Source: Streptomyces lilacinus (lineage in GTDB: Bacteria; Actinomycetota; Actinomycetes; Streptomycetales; Streptomycetaceae). Taken from it: a stretch of DNA of 7,004 bases. The position numbers and the translations under genes were made by a program. Below are positions 1 to 5,003 of this stretch, piece after piece; the first letter of the stretch is position 1; each line of letters opens with the position of its first letter. The stretch is from contig KL569416.1 of NCBI GenBank assembly GCA_000715685.1, positions 45,323-52,326 on the forward strand, in the 5' to 3' direction. The notes beneath the pieces were generated by a model. That model was given only the letters and a program-made list of their open reading frames with translations, was not told the origin of the DNA and ran no database searches.

Positions 1-1382
1 CCGATTGTGTTGAGCAGGACTCTGCCGTGTGTCATGGTCGTCCGCGCGAGTTCCGCGTCACCTGCTTCGACCGCGGTGAGCGTCAGCTCCAGGTGCTGCT
101 GCGTGATCAGTCGGCCGTGTCCCTGGCGGTGCCATGGCGCAACGTTTGTGTCCGGCGTGGTGTCATCGGCGATCGCCGTCCGTGCCTGCTCCAGTGCCCG
201 ACCCGCTGCCGCGAGGTCGCTCTTGAGGCGTTCGAGGCGGGCCAGTAGGTAGGCCTCCGAGGCCCGCTCCCGTGCCGTGTCCTGGAGTGAGAGGAGGTTG
301 AGCTGGGGGCGGGCTGCCTGTGCGTGGTCGCCGATGCGTTCCAGCGTCCGGCTCAGCTGTCGGAGCTGGTCTGTGTCCGGGCCTGTGTTGTCCAGCATGC
401 GGATGAGTGCGACCCGGGCGTGTTCGACACGGCCTTGCCGGTGGGCCAGTTCGACCCAGGTGAACTCGCTTTCCGCGGTCGTGTCCCGCCCGTACCGCTG
501 GGCATCCTCGGCGCGGGCCCACTCCACGGCTCTAGCGCTGTCGGTGACCTGTCCGGCAGTGGCCGACCGCAGCAGGGGTACGTCCTCTTTCTCCCCGTGC
601 GACGCCACCAGCACCGCGGCCAGCCATCGCTCCTCGAATCGCTCGGTCCGTGTGGCGTTCTCGTGCTCCAGCAGCACACGCAGGTGCGGCAGGTCGCTGT
701 CGTGGCGGTCGTGCTGCGCGGCGCGCAGTACTCCCGCCCGCAGTGCTGGGTCCTCGGCCACCTCCTTTCGTGCGTCGAGGTTGCCGGAGCGCATGCGTTC
801 CAGCGTCTCTCGTCCCGGCTCGAGGACGACGTCGCGCAGGGGCTGCCGGAAGGAGTCGTCCAGCCGGTAGGCGCAGAGCTCGTCGGAGTTGAGCAGGAGG
901 TGGTCCGGCTCGGTGCGTCTGGCGGCCGATTCGGAGAGGGCGAGGAGTTCGACCAGCGATCGGTTCGGCAGATCCAGACCATTGATCAACGCTGCTCGCT
1001 GTGCGTCGAGGTCGGGGGCGAACTCCTTGCGTGCTTCGTTGTCCGCCGCATGTACTGCGGCGAGCAGGTCTTCCTCGTCCAGCTCGGAGGAGAGGTTCTC
1101 GCACCACCAGGGCAGCCGGACGAGGATCTCGAGCGCCTCGCCGACGCTGTCGGCGAGCAGCACGGCGTTTCCCTCGGAGGATGCGTGGAGCACTGCCGTT
1201 CTTCCGCACAGGAAGTACGTGCCTCCGGTGTCGTCGCCGGCGATCGGCTCCAGCGGTCCACCGGACGCCAGATGCACCGCCTCGACGTGGTATGCCCGGT
1301 CCACATCGAAATTGAAGGGGTGCGCGGCCAGTTCCGCCAGGTCGGGGCGGGTGCGCAGGAGTTCCAGAACGCGGTCGGTCAT
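1..1382 (-). CDS. SUKH (SMI1/KNR4)-like protein with helical-repeat C-terminus, 3' end outside window
   Basis: An uninterrupted minus-strand frame of 460 codons runs from ATG 1382-1380 off the left edge, so the C-terminus is missing. Residues 1-190 carry a pattern I associate with SMI1/KNR4 (SUKH)-like actinobacterial proteins: IAGDDTGGTYFLCG (47-60), then VLHASSEGNAVLLADS (64-79), then ALEILVRLPWW (83-93). SUKH proteins often act as immunity proteins to polymorphic toxins or as contact-dependent modules, but no toxin gene is visible here, so that role is only a possibility. Residues 190-460 are charged and helix-rich (RERASEAYLLARLERLKSDL near 371-390, then LELTLTAVEAGDAELART near 431-448) and resemble TPR or HEAT-type repeats. 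There is no signal peptide or membrane segment. The ribosome site is weak (AGGG about 12 bases upstream of ATG). A promoter is proposed at 1440-1468. High GC at third positions throughout supports this frame over antisense open frames. The coding call is strong; the family call is moderate. Confidence 0.8.
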   Translation of the reverse strand, partial: MTDRVLELLRTRPDLAELAAHPFNFDVDRAYHVEAVHLASGGPLEPIAGDDTGGTYFLCGRTAVLHASSEGNAVLLADSVGEALEILVRLPWWCENLSSELDEEDLLAAVHAADNEARKEFAPDLDAQRAALINGLDLPNRSLVELLALSESAARRTEPDHLLLNSDELCAYRLDDSFRQPLRDVVLEPGRETLERMRSGNLDARKEVAEDPALRAGVLRAAQHDRHDSDLPHLRVLLEHENATRTERFEERWLAAVLVASHGEKEDVPLLRSATAGQVTDSARAVEWARAEDAQRYGRDTTAESEFTWVELAHRQGRVEHARVALIRMLDNTGPDTDQLRQLSRTLERIGDHAQAARPQLNLLSLQDTARERASEAYLLARLERLKSDLAAAGRALEQARTAIADDTTPDTNVAPWHRQGHGRLITQQHLELTLTAVEAGDAELARTTMTHGRVLLNTI

Positions 1383-1439
1383 ACGGCCGAACCCTAACGC
1401 GGGCTGCCGTTCGGGCGTGGCGCACGCATCGCAAATTCG

Positions 1440-1468
1440 AACATATGTAGCGTTGTCTGTGTGTCCGC
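1440..1468 (-). promoter_or_regulatory. Candidate sigma-70-type promoter for the SUKH-like gene
   Basis: The short AT-richer patch between the two divergent genes contains, on the minus strand, CGGACA (1468-1463), a 17-base spacer and TATGTT (1445-1440). Each hexamer matches four of six consensus positions. Transcription would start near 1433 and leave a leader of about 50 bases before ATG 1382. The patch also includes the palindrome ACATATGT at 1441-1448. I found no convincing -35/-10 pair for the plus-strand gene at 1502, although TAGCGT at 1448-1453 could be a -10. Inferred from pattern and position only. Confidence 0.35.
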
Positions 1469-1501
1469 TCCCGTCGTCGTGTGCCCGGAAGGAGACCGGC
1501 C

Positions 1502-1657
1502 GTGGATCCCATCGGCGTTCTCGCTCTGGTCGTCGTGGTCCTGGCGCCCGGAGTGCGGAAGGTGCTGGACAGTGTGGCGTACCGCAACCGTGCCCGGGGA
1601 CAGGCGGAGATCATCCGGGCCCGGCGAGGCAACGCCCTGGTGGAGAGACGGCGCTGA
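1502..1657 (+). CDS. Small single-pass membrane protein, 51 residues
   Basis: GTG at 1502 opens a 51-codon frame that ends at TGA 1655-1657. The start is fixed by AAGGAG at 1489-1494 with a 7-base spacer, close to ideal. The protein starts with a short hydrophobic segment (residues 4-16, IGVLALVVVVLAP), followed by a basic, probably cytoplasmic tail (RKVLDSVAYRNRARG and RARRGNALVERRR). This gives an N-out/C-in or re-entrant single-pass topology with an arginine-rich tail. I do not recognise a family. It diverges from the SUKH-like gene with about 120 bases between starts, so the two may share control sequences. Its 3' end meets the convergent ArsR remnant with no obvious terminator. The ribosome site, third-position GC and coherent hydrophobic and basic blocks make it a real small gene in my view. 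Function unknown. Confidence 0.7.
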   Translation: MDPIGVLALVVVVLAPGVRKVLDSVAYRNRARGQAEIIRARRGNALVERRR

Positions 1658-1662
1658 GCCGG

Positions 1663-1945
1663 GTCGGGCGTGCCGGTGCACCAGCAGGCTGCCCAGGGCG
1701 GTTCGTCGGTGGAGGACCGCTCGGCCTGCTCGGGCCGTGGCGATCAGACCCGCGCCGCGCAGGGCCGCCGTGTGGGCGGAGACAGGTGGCGTTGCTGACG
1801 CCCAGGCGCCGGGCGCGGCGGCTCGTGGTGTGCTCCTCCTCCAGGGCCGGCAGGATGTCGCACCGCCTGGGACCGAAGCCCCCGGCCGGCGCGGCCTGTC
1901 CCTCGCCCGTGTCCGCGTCCTCGTACGGCAACGGGGGCCTGACCG
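1663..1945 (-). pseudogene. ArsR-type winged-helix regulator remnant, frameshifted
   Basis: On the minus strand one frame gives RRCDILPALEEEHTTSRRAR, then RLGVSNAT (about 1877 down to 1785). The next frame immediately continues VSAHTAALRGAGLIATARAG, then RAVLHRRTALGSLLVH (1783 down to about 1676). Joined, these give the recognition helix and wing of an ArsR-family DNA-binding domain (LGVSNATVSAHTAALRGAGL). One extra base at 1784 separates them: the minus strand reads GCCACCTGTCTCC where GCCACCGTCTCC would keep the frame. Upstream, PLPYEDADTGEG (about 1925-1890) may be what is left of the N-terminal part of a longer ArsR-like protein. If so, most of the middle is deleted, because it joins the HTH almost directly. 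After LLVH the frame runs on without a natural stop, antisense to the small membrane gene. Either a pseudogene or a single-base sequence error; the apparent internal loss favours a pseudogene. Confidence 0.65.
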
Positions 1946-2370
1946 CCGCAGCGTCGTTACCCGTAGTCCAATGCGGCGTTGGTAGGAGCCGCCGGCGCGG
2001 CGGCCGGATCCGCCCCACCGTCCGCGACGTTCGCACAGGTGCGGACGCCGCCCTGCCTGGCCTGACCCCCTTCGATGGTCAACGGCCGCACCGGACTCGT
2101 CGTCGACGGCCGGACCATGACTGCCTACCGCACCACCGGCTCATCATGAGCGGTGACGGTGGGCAGCGGAACGCCGTTGTGGAACATCAGAGCGGACACT
2201 GCCTACTCGCTGGTCGGGGACACTGCCTACTCGCTGGTCGGGGGGGGGCTTTGTGAGGCCGGGCCCCTGCGATGCGAGTCGCGACGCCGACAAGAGCCAG
2301 GTCGAGGGCGAGCAGCGTACCCCCCGCTCTCACGATCTGCGCTGCCTCCGTCTTGGCCCGGGCCGTCCAA
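1946..2370. other. Stretch without a supportable intact gene
   Basis: I see no convincing gene here. The plus strand has a short frame at 2075-2149 that begins MVNGRTGLVVDG. The minus strand has a 20-codon frame at 2187-2125 that begins MFHNGVPLPTV. Neither has a ribosome site or a recognisable family. The stretch also holds the 24-bp tandem duplication (2195-2242) and a run of nine G (2240-2248). Its right part, from about 2250, is the downstream portion of the remnant described at 2250-2480. It is probably decayed or intergenic DNA. Confidence 0.5.
2195..2242. repeat. Perfect 24-bp tandem duplication followed by a G run
   Basis: The unit starts GACACTGCCTACTCGC and ends TGGTCGGG. It occurs twice head to tail, at 2195-2218 and 2219-2242, without mismatch, and runs into nine consecutive G (2240-2248). 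The unit length is a multiple of three, but I do not assign a coding frame. Identity between the copies suggests a recent slippage event or a variable-number repeat. The copy number could differ between strains or have been collapsed by assembly. Confidence 0.9.
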
Positions 2371-2480
2371 TGCCGCAGCATCCGTACGCACCCGTTGCCC
2401 CACTGCGTGGGGAGCGTTTCGGCGACCTGGCGCCAGCAGTGTCCCGCGTCCCGCGGAGGGGGTTCGTCCAGCTGGGGATC
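2250..2480 (-). pseudogene. Decayed copy 1 of an unnamed ETLPTQW-containing protein
   Basis: Three minus-strand frames must be joined to match the second copy at 3641-3775. SWTNP is in one frame, PSAGRGTLLA in the next, and RQVAETLPTQWGNGCVRMLR in the third. In the other copy these are one frame (GWTDPSAERGTLLARKITETLPTQW). The shifts come from one extra base in the G run near 2460 and a two-base loss near 2432-2435. Downstream of the shared part this copy continues in frame with HWTARAKTEAAQIVRAGG, then TLLALDLALVGVATRIAGAR, which could be a hydrophobic C-terminal segment, down to about 2250. Third-position GC is high in this frame, supporting a once-coding origin. I do not recognise the family. 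The upstream end is unclear. Confidence 0.55.
2371..2477. repeat. Diverged direct repeat, copy 1
   Basis: This 107-base stretch matches 3651-3758 in the same orientation. The best-conserved core is CCCACTGCGTGGGGAGCGTT from 2398, followed by TCGG, with further matches on both sides. Differences include substitutions, a two-base gap and a one-base insertion. It is the DNA-level view of the duplicated remnant gene family. Confidence 0.8.
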
Positions 2481-2579
2481 CGGGGGGGCATGGTCGGCCT
2501 CCAGCGGCCCTTTCCTGGCTCGGCCGCCGGGCCGGAGTCTGACGGGATGGACGATGATCGAGGTCGCGGACGTGGTGGC

Positions 2580-2602
2580 GGAGGGGGAGGGGGAGGGGGA
2601 GG
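2580..2602. repeat. G-rich hexanucleotide microsatellite
   Basis: The plus strand shows three consecutive AGGGGG units flanked by GG tracts. The purine run could form a G-quadruplex or slip during replication. On the minus strand it would encode Pro/Ser or Pro/Leu repeats, depending on frame. It lies within the upstream part of the decayed copy 1 region. Confidence 0.7.
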
Positions 2603-2683
2603 TGTACGTCCCCGCTGGTGCCGAGGATGGCGCTCGCCGGTGACGGCCGCTTGGCTGAGTGCCACATCCTCGCTGCCCTCCGG

Positions 2684-3049
2684 TCAGGAGGTCTTCTGCA
2701 GCAGCCAAGCGTTCGGCGTGAAGGAGGAGTTGACGAAGACCACGCAGCCGCCGCTGTAGTAGGTCTGGACCTTGGTCCAGCCCCTCGGCGGTTGCGCGGA
2801 GGCGCAGGCGTTGACCTGGGTGCCGACGGGGAGGCCGTCCAGTTGCTTGATCATCTTGATGTTCGAGCCGCCCATCACGCGGCACGAGGCGCTGGTGCCC
2901 CAGTTCACGTCGACCCAGCCGTCCGGGGTCATCGAGTCGGCGCACACCGTGCGGGTCTCGCCCGGCGACGCCTGGGCCGGGCTCGCCGTGACGGAGCCGA
3001 CGAGCGTCGCGCCGAGAAGTGCCAGACCCGCGGTGCGGAGTCGTCTCAT
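2684..3049 (-). CDS. Secreted small protein with four cysteines
   Basis: The frame encodes 121 residues. I chose ATG 3049-3047 because GGGAG (3061-3057) sits 7 bases upstream and because it places a textbook Sec signal peptide at the N-terminus: MRRLR, hydrophobic AGLALLGATLVGSV, then ASPAQA with probable cleavage after Ala27. A TTG start 30 bases upstream would add MHSFTFGRHP and has no such support. The mature part of about 94 residues has four cysteines (VCADSM, SASCRV, VNACAS, SGGCVV), enough for two disulfides. It is rich in Trp, Gly, Asn and Thr (DGWVDVNWGT, PRGWTKVQTYYSGG, NAWLLQKTS), suggesting a small beta-rich extracellular fold of the kind seen in secreted actinobacterial hypothetical proteins. 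I cannot name the family or function. No terminator is evident downstream. A palindrome at 3186-3211 lies about 140 bases upstream of the start and could take part in its control. Confidence 0.85.
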   Translation of the reverse strand: MRRLRTAGLALLGATLVGSVTASPAQASPGETRTVCADSMTPDGWVDVNWGTSASCRVMGGSNIKMIKQLDGLPVGTQVNACASAQPPRGWTKVQTYYSGGCVVFVNSSFTPNAWLLQKTS

Positions 3050-3185
3050 GGGGTGTCTCCCAAACGTGAAAGAGTGCACTGACGCCCTGACGAGTGATCA
3101 GTGTTGGCCAGGGCATTCAATGGCCTGTGTGAAGGGCTTGAGGAGAGTGTTTTCGGCCATGAAGAGCCGCGAAGGGCCTCCCCAA

Positions 3186-3211
3186 GGTTTCCTCAAGGCC
3201 TTGAGGAAACC
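3186..3211. promoter_or_regulatory. 26-bp perfect palindrome with SoxR-box-like half-sites
   Basis: GGTTTCCTCAAGG (3186-3198) is followed directly by its exact reverse complement (3199-3211). The core is CCTCAAG, GC, CTTGAGG. The SoxR box known from enterobacteria and Streptomyces has the same seven-base arms but four central bases. A further CTTGAGG half-site is at 3137-3143. It lies between the toxin-like remnant and the secreted-protein gene. An operator is likelier than a terminator, because no T run follows on either strand, although as RNA it could form a hairpin. No SoxR or MerR gene is in the window. The functional assignment is inference. Confidence 0.45.
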
Positions 3212-3268
3212 GCGGAAAAGCCGCTGTGCCGCATGGGAGCGGGCCCGTGTGGCCATAGTCCTGGGCGG

Positions 3269-3427
3269 TGGTAGACGCCCGGCGCGCACCGGACGCGCTT
3301 GCGCGAAGGCCCGCGCGGAGGTTGGGGCGAAGGCGCGGGTGACGACGCGGCGGAAGGTACGGCACTGTTCAGGGGTGAGGCGGTCCAGGTCGGCGGTGAA
3401 GCGGGGCAGGGCCTCGTACGTGGGCAC
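3269..3427 (-). pseudogene. Decayed short toxin-like gene (RelE/ParE-type suspected)
   Basis: GTG 3427-3425 has a strong ribosome site (GGAGGAG about 7 bases upstream). It opens with MPTYEALPRFTADLDRLTPE, then QCRTFRRVVTRAFAP (to about 3323). This matches, from memory, the start of a short actinobacterial protein family of about 100 residues that I associate with type II toxin-like proteins. The expected continuation appears in other frames: NLRAG in the second, then RKRVRCAPGVYH in the third (about 3303-3268), where the family has a V-K-G/R-V-x-G-A-P-G-V-Y motif. At least two frame changes are therefore needed, and the C-terminal third is not found. The first frame stays open to 3098 but reads through unrelated sequence and the palindrome, so I do not call it an intact 109-residue protein. 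No partner antitoxin gene was found. The family name is tentative. Confidence 0.5.
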
Positions 3428-3452
3428 AGCGAACTCCTCCAGGAGGCACGAA

Positions 3453-3479
3453 GCCCCCGGCCGGGGCCCGGCCGGGGGC
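3453..3479. terminator. Strong GC hairpin, probable terminator
   Basis: GCCCCCGGCC (3453-3462) and GGCCGGGGGC (3470-3479) form a perfect 10-bp stem around a 7-base loop. T-less GC hairpins of this kind are the usual intrinsic terminators in Streptomyces. It sits just upstream of the ribosome site of the toxin-like remnant, so it probably ended a minus-strand transcript arriving from the right, whose gene is no longer recognisable. A second G-rich tract (3480-3495) follows. Confidence 0.6.
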
Positions 3480-3650
3480 CGGGGGCGGGGGTTGCTGTTC
3501 GTGTCGAAGGGCGTCGGCGACGCGGTGCGTTCAGCAGTGGTGGGTTGTCGGAGGAGTTGCGCGCGGTTGTGCGCTCGATGACGGTGGAGTCGGTTGCAGC
3601 GCGATTCCGGGGCGGGTGGGGCTCATGTGATCGGGGCACATCATTCGCAC
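3480..3650. other. Stretch with no recognisable gene
   Basis: I see no supported gene between the hairpin and the second remnant copy. Minus-strand frames here are short and low in recognisable content (for example TDSTVIERTTARNSSDNPPL), with no ribosome site. It may be the lost 3' end of whatever gene the hairpin at 3453-3479 once terminated. Confidence 0.4.
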
Positions 3651-3775
3651 GGCCGCAGTATCCGCGTGCGGTGGTCGACCCACTGCGTGGGGAGCGTTTC
3701 GGTGATCTTGCGGGCCAGCAACGTCCCGCGCTCCGCAGAGGGGTCCGTCCAGCCGGGGGAAGGCGCTGTTCTCGA
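3641..3775 (-). pseudogene. Copy 2 of the unnamed ETLPTQW-containing protein, fragment
   Basis: One minus-strand frame reads SPGWTDPSAERGTLLARKIT, then ETLPTQWVDHRTRILRPCE, and stops at 3641. This is the undamaged version of the region that is frameshifted in copy 1 (2250-2480). After the shared part this copy ends at once, while copy 1 continues for about 50 more residues. No start codon with a ribosome site is convincing. The frame stays open upstream to about 3958, but that sequence is low in coding character and runs into the LuxR gene's 3' end. It is probably a C-terminal fragment. Family not recognised. It lies downstream of the LuxR gene on the same strand. Confidence 0.5.
3651..3758. 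repeat. Diverged direct repeat, copy 2
   Basis: Partner of 2371-2477, same orientation, 108 bases, sharing the exact core that starts CCCACTGCGTGGGGAGCGTT at 3679. About 1.28 kb separates the copies. The repeat is confined to the remnant coding segment, so it looks like gene duplication or two independent acquisitions rather than a transposon end. Confidence 0.8.
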
Positions 3776-3896
3776 GGTGAAGGGGGGCGGGCCGCTCTTG
3801 CATGGTGCGGCCCAAGGATGCCGCTGATGCGGCCCGAGGGGCATTGCACCGTCGCCCGCGTCGCCTCGCCAGCTCGACCCGGTCGGGCTGTCCTGC

Positions 3897-3916
3897 CCTT
3901 TCCTGTCCTTTCCTGT
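3897..3916. repeat. 10-bp tandem repeat downstream of LuxR gene
   Basis: CCTTTCCTGT occurs twice in tandem (3897-3906, 3907-3916), followed by CCTGG. It lies 18-37 bases beyond the stop codon of the LuxR-type gene. On the transcript it reads as A/G-rich ACAGGAAAGG units. I see no hairpin there, so it is a simple repeat rather than a terminator. Confidence 0.75.
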
Positions 3917-3933
3917 CCTGGCTGGGGTGTTGG

Positions 3934-4971
3934 TTAGGGTGCTGCTTCCAGCCCCCATGCGACGGCTCGTGCTGCGGCGGCCACGCGGTTGGGGGCGTCG
4001 AGTTTGGTGAGGATGTGCTCGATGTGGGTGGCGATGGTGCGTGGGCTGACGTAGAGGCGGTCAGCGATTTCCCGGTTGGTGTGCCCTTGGGTGAGTTCTG
4101 CCAGCACCTGAAGTTCGCGTGGGGAGAGTGCCGCGGGCCGGGGGACCGTTCGGCACACGACGACCGTGCGGTCTTGCTGTCGGGTCAGGTGCAACTCGAG
4201 CATTCGTTGCTGGTACGGCACCAGTACCGTGGTCGGCAGCGTTCGCCGCGTGGCCGTGCGCCGCAGGAGGGCTACGAGGGGGGAGCCGGTCTCGGTCAGG
4301 TCCGGCAGCGGTTCCCCACTCACCGTCACCGCAAGCGCGTGGTCGCCCTCCTCGGCATCCGGCAGGAGTACGACGCAGGCGTGACCGGGGCTGCCGGGCG
4401 CGGGGCTGCCTGGTGCGGGGGAGTGGTGTCCGGTGAGCGGGTCGGCGACGGCCGCGAGGCACTCGCCCAGCAGGGTCATCACGGCCCTGACTGCCGGTTG
4501 GTCGCAGCGTGCCCGTGTCGTGCTGAGGTTGAGGATGCCCACGTACCGGCCGTCGGTGGAGAACAGGCACTGGGCCACGCCGTCCTTGACGCCCAGGGGC
4601 TGAAGGACCTCCTGGAACCCGGTGGAGGCGCCCCGCACCGGGGCGGGCACGTCGTGCCACCAGCTCGTGGTGCTGGGCGCGTGCCGGACGAGCGCGAAGG
4701 CCGGATCGTCGTGCAGACGGGCCTCGATGTAGCGGGTGGTGCCCGCCGGATAGCTGCCGGCCAACGTCACGTGGCGGCGGAGCAACGGGTCCCACCGGGA
4801 CAACGACGCGTGATCGTGGTCGATCACCGCGGACAGCGCCGTGAGGACAGCCTCCGCACCGCCCTTGCCCCACACGGCGCGGCGCGCGGCCTCGCGCACG
4901 TCCAGGGCCGCGCTCAGGACGTCCGTGGCGGGCGGCTGCGCTGCTGTCGTGGGCGTCGGCTCGGCTTCCAT
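3934..4971 (-). CDS. LuxR-type transcriptional regulator with GAF-like N-terminal region
   Basis: The protein has 345 residues from ATG 4971-4969 and stops at TAA 3936-3934. The C-terminal DNA-binding domain is clear at residues 281-345: LSPRELQVLAELTQGHTNRE, then IADRLYVSPRTIATHIEHIL, then TKLDAPNRVAAAARA, the four-helix LuxR/FixJ pattern with its conserved SPRE, G-x-x-N-x-E-I-A and V-x-x-H motifs. Residues 30-180 look like a GAF-type sensory region (AVLTALSAVIDHDHASLSRW and FSTDGRYVGILNLSTTRA). A Pro-Gly-Ser linker (SPAPGSPAPGSPGH, 184-197) precedes a second small region (200-275). No phospho-acceptor receiver or P-loop is seen, so it is probably an orphan one-component regulator. The start is uncertain: TTG 5007 adds 12 residues and overlaps the stop of the preceding amidohydrolase remnant (TTGA), but neither start has a good ribosome site. 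Its target genes are unknown. Confidence 0.85.
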   Translation of the reverse strand: MEAEPTPTTAAQPPATDVLSAALDVREAARRAVWGKGGAEAVLTALSAVIDHDHASLSRWDPLLRRHVTLAGSYPAGTTRYIEARLHDDPAFALVRHAPSTTSWWHDVPAPVRGASTGFQEVLQPLGVKDGVAQCLFSTDGRYVGILNLSTTRARCDQPAVRAVMTLLGECLAAVADPLTGHHSPAPGSPAPGSPGHACVVLLPDAEEGDHALAVTVSGEPLPDLTETGSPLVALLRRTATRRTLPTTVLVPYQQRMLELHLTRQQDRTVVVCRTVPRPAALSPRELQVLAELTQGHTNREIADRLYVSPRTIATHIEHILTKLDAPNRVAAAARAVAWGLEAAP

Positions 4972-5003
4972 CCGCTCAGAATGATCACCCCGGGACCCAG
5001 GCG

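Noticed and set aside
324..1397. Long plus-strand open frame over the first gene
   Set aside because: It is antisense to the 460-codon SUKH-like frame, has no ribosome site or family pattern, and arises from high GC.
2075..2149. Short plus-strand frame beginning MVNGRTGLVVDG, reminiscent of a sigma-factor C-terminus
   Set aside because: Too short, no ribosome site, and the resemblance is too weak to support.
2195..2242. CRISPR-like array
   Set aside because: Only two head-to-tail units without spacers; it is a tandem duplication.
889..2256. Plus-strand open frame of 455 codons
   Set aside because: Arg/Ser-rich composition, antisense to two better-supported features and across the tandem repeat; no motif.
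2187..3116. Minus-strand frame of 309 codons as one gene
   Set aside because: Its first half is an out-of-frame reading of the secreted-protein gene; only its last part matches the remnant family.
3820..3833. Small hairpin GCCGC-TGAT-GCGGC as terminator of the LuxR gene
   Set aside because: Only a 5-bp stem, about 100 bases past the stop; common by chance at this GC content.
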